Assembly: GCA_963682025.1 (NCBI GenBank)
Contig: OY821521.1
Location: 49,564,807 to 49,628,806 of the forward strand
Direction: 5' to 3'
DNA: 64,000 bases
From: Cordilura impudica
Lineage: Eukaryota; Arthropoda; Insecta; Diptera; Scathophagidae
The notes beneath the pieces are model-generated. The model was given only the letters and a program-made list of their open reading frames with translations. It had not been told where the DNA came from and ran no database searches. How positions within the stretch are numbered: the first letter of the stretch is position 1; every line of letters begins with the position of its first letter. Below, piece after piece: positions 55,412 through 64,000 of this stretch. The translations under genes were made by a program, and so were the position numbers.

Positions 55412-56378
55412 ATATACCCTACACCACTATGTGGTCTGGGTCTAATGACTTTGTGCTGATGTTTGCAACTACTAAAAATATTTGACAGATCGACTCAGAA
55501 TCACACTCTGAGTTGATGTAGCGATGTCCATCTGTCCGCCCGTCTGTAGTGAATGCATTTTGATGAAATTTTGTATATAAACTTTTATATGCCATAGGAA
55601 ATTTGTAAACATCTGAGCATTTTCTGATCTAGTTCCTACACATATGATCCGTATGAGCTCGACTTAAATTGCCATAAGATCCAAATTAACCTATAGATAT
55701 CAGTCATATTTGATTTTGAAAGGTTTATTACATCCATTAATTAGTACTAGCAGATTCCAGCGCTCGAAATTCGAGTGCTATTTCTAGGCAATTTTATTTC
55801 TCAACTTAGCCAATTCACAAACCTTGTTGGTTTATTATTATTGTGAATGAAGATAACAAACACGTAGCATACGTTTAATTTTACGTATATGTTAGAAGCA
55901 ACTTTAAATGCAATTTACTCAAAATAAAGGAAAAAATTAAAAAATCTGTAAATCTGGTGAACACCTCAAAAGAAATACCTTCCAAATAATATACATTTTG
56001 TCCAAATCGGGATAAAACGGTAGAACAAAACATCGGTTACAAGAAATCACCTAGCCTATTAATATTATAGATTTTAAAAATAAACTTTGTAGGCGATTTT
56101 TTGAAAATAAAATAAAAACATATTTTTCTAAAATTTGGTTTGTATACGTATTTTGCAAAAATATATGACTTTACCAAATACGGCCAGAATCGGTCTATTT
56201 TTCGACCTAGTCCGCATTTAAATACAGCACGTGATAGTCATCTTTTCATGGCACTCAAATTTATTTTATGCTTACTTTTTTCTTTATTAAATTAGTTGAA
56301 CCCAAAAAGTTTTCTCTAAACGCATGATATAGGGTATCGTATAGCAGGTCTAGATCGACTATAATTTTCTTACTTGTT
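55412..56378 (-). mobile_element. mini-me / DINE-like element (family M) split by a Helitron
   Basis: Minus-oriented: begins ACCCTACACCACTATGTGG, has TGTCCGCCCGTCTG, and ends ATAATTTTCTTACTTGT. A Helitron occupies 55,747-56,071. Confidence 0.85.
55747..56071 (-). mobile_element. non-autonomous Helitron (family H) inside an M element
   Basis: Minus-oriented; on the plus strand CTAGCAGATTCCAGCGCTCG to CCTATTAATATTATAGA, with A 55,746 and T 56,072 outside. The flanks read as M-family sequence (ATCCATTAAT upstream). Confidence 0.88.
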
Positions 56379-56598
56379 TTGTTTTTGATTTTCAAATGCA
56401 TTCAATGATACGGGTATTTTTTATTTTCAAATAATGAACGTAACGTGAGTTGAAATTTATTAATAACCGCAATCATTTAGAAAATAAAAAGAAAAACTAA
56501 AAATAACATTATAAACAAAAAATTTGGGAGAAAGAATATGTACTATGATTTAACCATTTAACGTTATTTCTCTTAAGGATAAAAAGAAGGAAGGTGTA

Positions 56599-57735
56599 CA
56601 GTAGGGTGGCCCTTCATTCTATGGAGGGTAAAAAAAGTGTTCGAATTTAAAGTCTAACCACCTAGAAATATGCGAATAGCAAAAATACTGAGAAATACAA
56701 AGATTAAGTCAAAAAATTAAAATATTTTGCAAGTACGGCTGAATTTTGGATCATTTTAACCCTATGAGCACATAAGGGTAAGTTTTCATAATATATAGCA
56801 CAAATTTATTTCCCAACCCTTAGTAAGGGTTTCATCTAGTCAAAATCTATCGGCAAGGAATGGGGTAATGTTGTTCGATTTATTTGAAATTTTTTGCATG
56901 GAAGACTTGCACATTTGGTTATTATATTTTAAGCGCCACATCTAAAAATTCAATAGCACTTACAAAATATTTGATTTTTTTGAATAAATTGTCTTGCATT
57001 AGTTGGGGTCATATGTGACCCCAAGTCCAAAATGGTTAATGGGGTCATATTTTTTTTTTCAGAAACCCTAGGCTATTAAGATAAACTATAACATTTAAAA
57101 GTAGCAAACTGATAATTTTTTGATACAAAGTATTTAGAAAGAGTACATTTACTGAATATTTCACAAAAAACTAATTTTTCTCAAAATCCGCAAACAAAAT
57201 TCATTGTAAAAAAATTCTAACAGAGGAATTTACTCAAAACTTCACTCAGTTAATCTCTAATATAAAGTTAACCAAACTTTAAAGTGCCAGATCCATTTTT
57301 GGAAATTTTGTTTAAGAAAATTTTCGTAAACTTAAAAAAGGAATTTTCAAAATTTAAAAAAAAAAAAATTTTCCATCTTTGGTCTCATTTTGCAATAGGT
57401 TAAAAACGTGGTAATAAAACAATACTTCAAAGCTGAGTACTTATAGGTATAGAGACCAAAAAAAGTAACGGCTTTAATCAATTTGTTAAAGTTGACCTAG
57501 AGTTTTTTAGCTTTTTGAAAAGATAATTTAGTAGTGTCAACGACTCAACGATAAAAACTTGTCGAAAAATTAAAAGTATAGAACGAAATTTTTGTAAAAT
57601 CTCAAAAAGGTCATATTTTGCCTATATAAACACACTTGAAATTTTCAGTCGCGTGGAGGCACCTCTAAATTTTTTTTTTTGATGACCCAAAACTTTGAAT
57701 TTCTCAATTTTTTGCTATTCTCATATTTCTAAAAA
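56599..57735. mobile_element. non-coding dispersed-looking element with inverted subterminal blocks
   Basis: Left end CAGTAGGGTGGCCCTTC. A block TAGAAATATGCGAATAGC with GAGAAATACAAAG (about 56,664-56,702) recurs inverted at about 57,695-57,735 (TTTGAATTTCTCAA...GCTATTCTCATATTTCTA). The CAGTAGGG terminus is not matched on the right, so the element is incomplete or its end has decayed. No coding frame. Confidence 0.5.
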
Positions 57736-58254
57736 TTACAACTATAACAATTGAAATTAATAAAAATATAATTGTTAAATTTTATATGATAAAATATTAA
57801 AACAAAATAAATATAATTGTTTGAAAGTTATAAAAAAATATCTAAAAAAATTAATTGTATTAAAAACACGCCATAAATTTAAATTAAAATAATTTGTAGT
57901 TTATAATAGTGATTGAAATGGTTGGAATATAATTTTCACAAGGTTCCATTCCAATTAATATAACCAGTAGTAATAAAATTAATGATTTTATGGCAATTTT
58001 AAATGAAATTTCCGTGTTAGCAAACTAGAGATTTTAAAATTCTATTTAAAATAATGAAAATCTGTAAGTTTTCTTTTATGGGCCACGGAGGCAAAACGGA
58101 GTCAAACTGTAGCATTTTTGGTACAACTAACTCTGATGGTGCCGTATTTTTTTTTTGGTTTTGAAAATTTGTAGAAGTGCATTAAAATCGGTTAATGAGA
58201 ATTATGTATAGAATTATGTATAGAAATAGTCGTACAGTGCATACTCTTTCTCCA
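57736..58254. other. AT-rich sequence, nothing recognised
   Basis: AT-rich between the previous element and the coding relic at 58,255. No domain or repeat seen. Confidence 0.4.
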
Positions 58255-58752
58255 ATAAACATTGTGAAAAATTGTCATCATTCAATAGCTTCCTGATCTG
58301 AGGGCCAACAAATATGCCTTCTTTGATTTTAGCATATGAAATTTTAGGGAAAACCGCTAACAAATATTTAAATGCTGCACCATCAGAGTCATTGATTCGT
58401 AATTTTCCTTTGTATTAATGGCATGAGCAATTGGTATGGATGGTTTTTCATTCCCAATATTCAAAAGAAGAGCCTGTAAACCGTACTTAGAGCCATCAAT
58501 AAATAATTTCAATTCAGTTTTATCATATGGCTGGTTCATTTTTTGAAATAAACCATCAACATCAGTACAGTATGGAATAGAGTGTTTCTTTTCAAAATAT
58601 GCAGCCAATTCCAAGCTTCTATCTCTATAGATTGTTACTTTTGTCCCAACTACAAAATGTTTCCACTGCTGCATGCGTGAAGCTAGTAATTCTGCGTCTT
58701 GCTTCGTTAAATGTAAATCCCGAATTAGATCAATCAGCTTAGCTTGAGTCAC
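58255..58752 (-). pseudogene. third copy of the CAC/TTA-element protein family, internally deleted
   Basis: Minus-strand frame of 131 codons: TQAKLIDLIRDLHLTKQDAE, LLASRMQQWKHF, GTKVTIYRDRSLELAAYF, TELKLFIDGSKYGLQALLL and IPIAHAINTKENYESMT, nearly the wording of copy A (9,890-11,681). It then jumps in another frame to DGAAFKYL, FPKISYAKIKEGIFVGPQIR and KLLNDDNFSQ, which lie well downstream in full-length relatives. So a deletion removed the CGDLK to HIKLGL region. The N-terminus ends at GGCGTT, just before a CACTATG terminus-like string. Confidence 0.85.
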
Positions 58753-58765
58753 TAAATGGCGTTAC

Positions 58766-59276
58766 ACTATGCGACATATTCAGACTTTTTGCTTTGGGCA
58801 CGCAAATCTCTATCACCGATTAAAAGTACTTGGTAAGTATGTAAATATGTGATATAACATTTGGGGCTCCGAGGCAGATATTTCGCGAAATCGCGGTTTG
58901 AAATTTTTTTTTCGAGAAAAGTTTGTTTCATAAAAATTAAAATAAATGACTAATGACTTCTCTGATTAAAATTTTACATTGACATTTGTTCAATAAAATT
59001 GGTCGGTGAATATTTTTTTTAGAACAAATTAACCCTCCAGCTCCCAAGGAAGTGGGCCTTTTAGTCCCTTAATTCCAAAATGCCAAAAATTAAAACATAA
59101 CTACGTACATTTTTGATATAATATATTCAAGAAAACTGTAGAGCGAACAATTTCAGTAGGGGTCTTCATAGACACGAAAAAAATTCCAAGTTGGGTTTCT
59201 CCACCAGACGCAAAAAAGAATTTCATACAAAATTTTCAATACGAATAAGAAATAAAAAAAAAAATAAAAAATATAT
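58766..59276. other. unassigned sequence starting with a CACTATG terminus-like string
   Basis: Begins TTA|CACTATGCGACATATTCAG, similar to the ends of element B (CACTATGGAACAAATTCAG). No partner end was found. A CCCTCCAGCTCCC stretch after TTAA at about 59,029 is not matched by an inverted end. Otherwise AT-rich. Confidence 0.4.
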
Positions 59277-59966
59277 ACCATGCGTTTAGAGACCCTATCT
59301 CATAGGCCCAACTAACTGGACATAGAAAATAAGCATAAACCAAATTTGAGTGGGATTTTTATTAATTTTTTTGGCTGCAGATATGAAAAAGTTCATATCG
59401 AATGCTATATCTATATGGGGAATAGGCCCAAAAATGGACCGATCCTGACTATGTTTGGTACAGCCTCTTGTGTTTTGCAAAAATATATACAAACAAAATT
59501 TGAGAAGAATCAGTGCAATATTTTTGTTTTTTGATAGATTTAAGTGAAGATCGGGAAGCAGCTCTATATGGGGCCTATGACTAAGAGTTGTCCCATAGGG
59601 TTCATTTTTGGACTACTCATTAATGGATGTAATAAACGCCTACAAACCCAATTTGAGTAAGATCTATATGACAATTTGGATCTTATGGCAATTTATGTCG
59701 ATTTCATAGGGGTCATTTGTATGGGGGCGAGGTCTGAACATGGACCGCTTCTCACCAATTTCAATAGCGTTCATCCTATGGCCGGTGGAAGGTTATATAG
59801 GGACGGGCGGATGGACGGACGGACGGACGGACATCGTTAAATCGAATCAGTTAGTGATTCTGGTTCGATTGGTATAATAAAAGATGGGTCTAGGTCAAAT
59901 ATTTTTGGTAGTTACAAACAGCAGCACAAAGTCATTATACCCACACCACATAGTGGTATAGGGTAC
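59277..59966 (+). mobile_element. mini-me / DINE-like element (family M), 5' end missing
   Basis: Starts after the 5' palindrome at TACCATGCGTTTAGAGACC and runs to CCACATAGTGGTATAGGG. It has a (GGAC)n tract near 59,815-59,832. 690 bp. Confidence 0.85.
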
Positions 59967-60353
59967 ATATATCAAAATTAAATATATGAAATTTCTAAGT
60001 TTCGCGCTAAGCGTTTAAACAAAGGAACAAACTACTTTCCCATTCTTCATCCCATATGATTATTTTATTTTATTAAAAATCTATTTATAAAATATAAGCT
60101 TTAATAAAACAAAAAAAAAATTTGGGTTGCTACAAATATTCTCTGTGTACCTATTAAAAAAACAATGTAAGCAGTTCATAAGGCAATGCGAAACAGATCT
60201 GCTTTGTTCAAAAGCTTTCATAAAACTGAATGAAATTATTGTTTACTTGTACTCTTTGGTGAGTATTTTTGTTTTCGTTCGGCTGTATACATATAAGAAG
60301 AGGATTAGAGTTCGGCTCGCTGGTGCCGATATGGCCGATATTGGTATATTAAG
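59967..60353. other. unassigned sequence
   Basis: Contains part of a 128-residue plus frame (60,127-60,513) that runs on into the hAT-like element; it has no recognised domain. Ends with the 8-bp target duplication ATATTAAG. Confidence 0.35.
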
Positions 60354-61370
60354 CATGGTTCAGAAAATTCACACATCAAACACACAATATTCTGTTCTAA
60401 AGCAGCCAACACATATTTTTATTTTCATATCAGTTATGTGTGTTTCTAAATTTTGTACGGTGCCGAACACAATCATGACAGTGTTTCGTTTTAATATTTC
60501 GTTATGTACATGAACATGTTTCTATCACATATTTTTTGTTTCGAACACACATAAACCACACAGATTCAAGTGTAGCTTTATTTTAAGTTCGTAGCTTTAT
60601 TTTAAGTTTATATTTAGTCCTTACTGCTAAAAAAAATAGAACATGTTCTTGAACGCGTACATCTAAATTTTAAAATATTATCCACACGCAATCGGAAAAA
60701 TCTTATACAACCGTATAATAACGACAACAATTGTTTCAACCAAATTCATTTCAAAAATCTAAACTAATTCATTATCAGTTATAAAAAAAATAAAAATAAA
60801 AATAAAAAGATGATAATAAAAATAAAAATAAATAAAAATAAAAAGATGGTAATAAAATAGAAAACAGAGAAATTTTATATGTGGTTGTTAATTTCGTTTT
60901 TTTATTTTTCTAATTTTTATATTTTTTAATTTTTATTATTATCTTTATTATTATTATTTTTGTTTTTTTTTATAACTGCTAATGAATTATTTTAGATTTT
61001 TTAAATAAATTTGGTTGAAACAATTGTAGTCGTTTTTATAGGGGTGTATCAGATTTTTCCTATCGCGATCAAGAACATGTTCTGTTTTTTAACAGTACAC
61101 GTGCAAGAATACGAACTTAAAATAGAGCTATGTTCGAACCTGTGTGGTTTATGTGTGTTCGAAACAAAAAATACGTGATAGAAACATGTTTTTGTACATA
61201 ACGAAATATTAAAATGAAACACTGTCATGATTGTGTTCGGCACTGTAAAAAATTTAGAAACACACATAATTGATATCAAAATAAAAATACGTGTTTGTTG
61301 GTCTGAGCTATGTTTGTTTACATATATATACGAGTTTTTTATTTAGTGTGTGTGTTTTTTCTGAACTCTG
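60354..61370. mobile_element. hAT-like inverted-repeat element, complete
   Basis: 1,017 bp. Ends CATGGTTCAGAAAA and, inverted, CAGAGTTCAGAAAA. The arms are about 300 bp and the interior is AT-rich, about 400 bp, including (AAAAT)n-type runs near 60,790-60,850. Flanked by ATATTAAG (60,346-60,353) and AAATTAAG (61,371-61,378), 7 of 8 identical, consistent with an 8-bp duplication. Same family as 1,846-2,504. Confidence 0.88.
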
Positions 61371-62320
61371 AAATTAAGTTTAAAAAAATATTTATTCAGC
61401 TACTTACAGGTAAATATAAAAAAGTAACAAATATCATATTTTGAATGGATCTATCAAATTGTTTTAAACTATGATCAATTGAAAAATACTCGGTGGTTGT
61501 AAAAATATTAGAAAAAGAGAGAAAAGAGTTTAAATGTTATCAAAAATGAAAACTCAGGTAACACGTAAACTTCAGAAGATAAAATCAATGATGTGCAGTT
61601 TGTGTGCAAACTGCAAATTTCTATTTTTCTACAGCTGATTAAATACTGTTTTAAATTTGTGATAAACATTTTAATTGAAAAATTTTGGTATTCAAAGTGT
61701 GTTGCAATTTAAGTTATCCGTTATTTTTTAATTGTTTTTTTTTCTTTTTGTTTGCTAAGAAAATATAAATTCTTAAAAATATAAATTTTTTCGATATAAT
61801 TTATTGGCTATCAACAAAATATCTTTTAATTTCTGATAATTAAAGCGAAAATAACAATAACAATAACATGAAATCGAATAACTAAACCGGATTGAAATAC
61901 CGTTGAACGATAACCACCTTTTAGGAGGGGTTTTTTTCACAAAAACAAATTAAAAACACACAAAAATATTTTTTTTTTTTTGTAAAAAAAGATGGGAATT
62001 CCGCAAAAATGACGCCAGAAAATATTTTTAATTAGTTTTAAAAATAATATCAACTTGTTTATTTTAAATCTATACATACGACATTTCACACTTAATATTT
62101 TGTTTGACAAATTAAAGATTCAGTACATTAAATATACATATTTATATTTATTAACGAAATTCAAGTCTTTCTAAAAATATATTAAAATTTTTTAAATTGT
62201 AAATAAACTGAAATTTATGGACCAGTAAAAAAAATATTTCAGCAAATCGATTTCAATCACTTATTTAAAGTGCTAAATATTAAAAAAAAATCTTTTAAAG
62301 TTGAGTAGAGAGAATTATGC
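61371..62320. other. AT-rich sequence, nothing recognised
   Basis: AT-rich, poly-T and poly-A runs, no conserved frame, no tandem array. Contains the target duplication of the hAT-like element at its left edge. Confidence 0.45.
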
Positions 62321-62321
62321 A

Positions 62322-63270
62322 GGGTGTTTCGCCAGATTAGAATTAAACAAAAAATTCCGTTTTTTTCCTTAACAATGATATTTTTTTATTGGATCACAAA
62401 GTACACAGCATAGGGTTATGTATGGAGTAACACATCGATCAAATGGCTTCCAGGGTATTACCGGCACACACGCACTTTTAGTTTGGCGAAATATTCCATC
62501 ACCATTTTGCATAAAGGTGGCTCAATTTCCTTGATACATCAATGAATTTCCTCCTTCAATGCCCGGGTGGTTGTGGTGTTAAATTACAAGCTATTGAGGG
62601 CCAATTCTGATCATCGAACCCAGCAACAGGCACAGCTTTCTTTCCGAAGAATTATGGTCCAATAATCGCTTCAGCCCAAAATCGCACCAAACGTTGACAT
62701 TAGTTTTCCGACAAATACATGTGGATTCTCTGAACCACAAATGAAGCAACTCGGACGATATGCTTAGGATGATTTTGTTCTAAGGGCCAACATTCACCTG
62801 GTAATATTCATTCCTTGGACTTCAGCTCTGTTCTTGTTTCAACTTTATAAGACTGGAGACTCAGATCTTCAGTGCGTATTTACTGCAACGAGCTTCTGGA
62901 AATTTGAAATTCCTTCTCACAACGCCGGATTTATGTCCCTGGTCTTTCATCAATACTTTTACGCACTGCTTCGATAATGATATTTAAAAGCTTGTTTTTG
63001 GACGACTAATGTGTTTTTTATTACCAATTGATCCATTCTGCGTAAATTTTTCTATTATTCTCTTTACAGTTGACGAATTGAGATCAATATTTCGACAATA
63101 TTTTTTGTGAAATTTTTGAATTGCTGCCGACAAATTTTCATTATTTTTGAAATATAGTTTAACAATGAGACTAAATATAAGCATCTCCCTGAATCCTAGT
63201 TCAGGAACCATATGTAATCGCTAGGTCTCACTCCGACTAATACTGCATTACCTATAGTCACTTCACGAAA
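62322..63270 (-). mobile_element. DDE transposon relic with N-terminal HTH (DUF4817-like)
   Basis: The ends GGGTGTTTCGCCAGATTAG (left) and, inverted, TTGTGTTTCGTGAAGTGAC (right) are weak inverted repeats about 950 bp apart. Inside, a 75-codon minus frame (63,211-62,984) reads LIVKLYFKNNENLSAAIQKF, HKKYCRNIDLNSSTVKRIIE, KFTQNGSIGNKKHISRPK. This is the N-terminal HTH domain that precedes the DDE domain in the family whose catalytic part is seen at 5,764-6,310. The catalytic region here (62,430-62,980) is too eroded to read reliably. Confidence 0.7.
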
Positions 63271-63329
63271 CACAATAGGTATAAAAATCATATTGTCTCA
63301 AGAGTTTTTCTTTTACATTTTTATTGAAA

Positions 63330-63585
63330 TCTCGGTACATATTCAACTGATGTTGATCATTTTAAACATTAATCTGCCAAGGATGTCAGTGAATAATTTT
63401 TACTGAAAATGAAGAACCCCGCTGACCTATTGAGGGCATGATCGTGATTTCCACAGACGGACAGACGGACATTGCTAGCTCAACTCCGCTTGTTATAAGG
63501 AGAGCAGATTTTTGTATTTCTAATTATTGCAAAGGGTATGGCAGACTTATTTATAACCTCTACATAGTGGTATGGAGGGCACAAA
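63330..63585 (+). mobile_element. family N mini-me-like element
   Basis: Shares CCCCGCTGACCTATTGAGGG, CCACAGACGGACAGACGGAC and CAACTCCGCTTGTTATA with 42,312 and 54,758. It ends in a CATAGTGGTATGGAGGG hairpin-like terminus that resembles, inverted, the terminus at 49,852. Confidence 0.75.
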
Positions 63586-63659
63586 AAGAGGCAGGAACTA
63601 AGTGCAGCAACTCTTGATTTTTAGACCATGATAATTCACGGTCTCCTGTTTAATAAGTT

Positions 63660-63830
63660 AATCGAGATTATTTTGCGGCGTGTGACTTCTGACTATTCAA
63701 TAATCTCAAAAGAAGAGATAAACACCGAAGCGCTGCACGCTTTGAATTTCATTCCGGAAATCGCCCTTAACAATTGTTTTGAGCATTGATTAAGAAACAT
63801 TGGTACGAGTGTATTTTATATGAGGTAAAT
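63660..63830 (+). pseudogene. mariner-family transposase C-terminal remnant
   Basis: Plus-strand reading ALNFIPEIALNNCFEHWLRN resembles the K-x-IPE...NCF-x-W-x-x-RWHKC end of mariner-like transposases, as at 43,140-43,390 on the other strand. Short and without catalytic motifs. Confidence 0.5.
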
Positions 63831-64000
63831 TAGTTTGATGGCGATTGGAAGAATAACGAAAGATATTACATTTTATAAAAAAAGACAATTTTTATTTTGA
63901 ATGCAGTGGTACATTAGTATCAAGAAATCGAAGGAAACCTTCAACAATTATATTTTTTCAAAATAATTTATTATTGAAACTTTTTTAAAAACATTCTTTA

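Noticed and set aside
59020..59060. piggyBac-like end (TTAA followed by CCCTCC)
   Set aside because: No matching GGG...TTAA end was found in the vicinity.
60127..60513. 128-residue plus-strand frame as a host gene
   Set aside because: It runs from unassigned sequence into the arm of the hAT-like element and has no domain.
1..64000. LTR retrotransposon or endogenous retrovirus
   Set aside because: No gag, protease, integrase or paired LTR with primer-binding site was recognised anywhere.

Overview
The window is eukaryotic and looks like repeat-dominated DNA from a higher dipteran, probably a calyptrate fly such as a blowfly or muscid. This rests on very low GC, many short dispersed elements with the (GTCY)n / (TA)n layout of dipteran mini-me / DINE-1 / Helentron-type elements, mariner, Tc1, hAT-like, piggyBac-like and Penelope relics, LINE fragments with RNase H, and A-rich CAA-type leader sequence. 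No host protein-coding gene could be recognised. Almost every long reading frame is a relic of a mobile element or an accident of a tandem array.

Layout. 0.5-7.4 kb: LINE, mariner and long-TIR DDE-transposon debris, with a hAT-like inverted-repeat element splitting a LINE reverse transcriptase between exact 8-bp duplications. 9.4-15.3 kb: a satellite-bearing repeat followed by two adjacent elements that both end CAC...GTG, flank TTA, and carry decayed members of one arthropod multi-copy protein family; one keeps a splice-ready intron, the other holds a very young 0.7-kb palindrome. 15.4-21.7 kb: a LINE 3' end, a Helitron nested in a mini-me element, a 1.6-kb TTA-flanked transposon with iterated subterminal motifs and a nested piggyBac-like MITE, and a 123-bp satellite. 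22.9-29.9 kb: a 7-kb satellite with higher-order structure. 30.4-35.4 kb: Helitron helicase scrap, mariner scrap, and a RAG1/Transib-like pseudogene with a MITE in it. 35.4-39.7 kb: a stacked series (mariner, Helitron, mini-me, tandem duplication, second mini-me). 40-47 kb: Tc1, Helitrons, LINE RNase H pieces, a tRNA-derived SINE, and an inverted-repeat element with a 1.2-kb TTTTTCA array inside it. 47.7-49.5 kb: the only stretch that looks like host transcribed sequence, an A-rich leader ending in a strong 5' splice site. 50.3-53 kb: a 1.2-kb AAAAATT array abutting the 3' end of a Penelope-like element that holds the longest reading frame here. 53-64 kb: more mini-me, Helitron, hAT-like, DDE and mariner relics, plus a third copy of the 9.7-15.3 kb protein family.

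The pieces do not form an operon or pathway. They are a layered record of insertions whose order can often be read from what interrupts what. The most promising part for new biology is the CAC/TTA element pair at 9,707-15,282, which suggests that a widespread uncharacterised arthropod protein family is a transposase.
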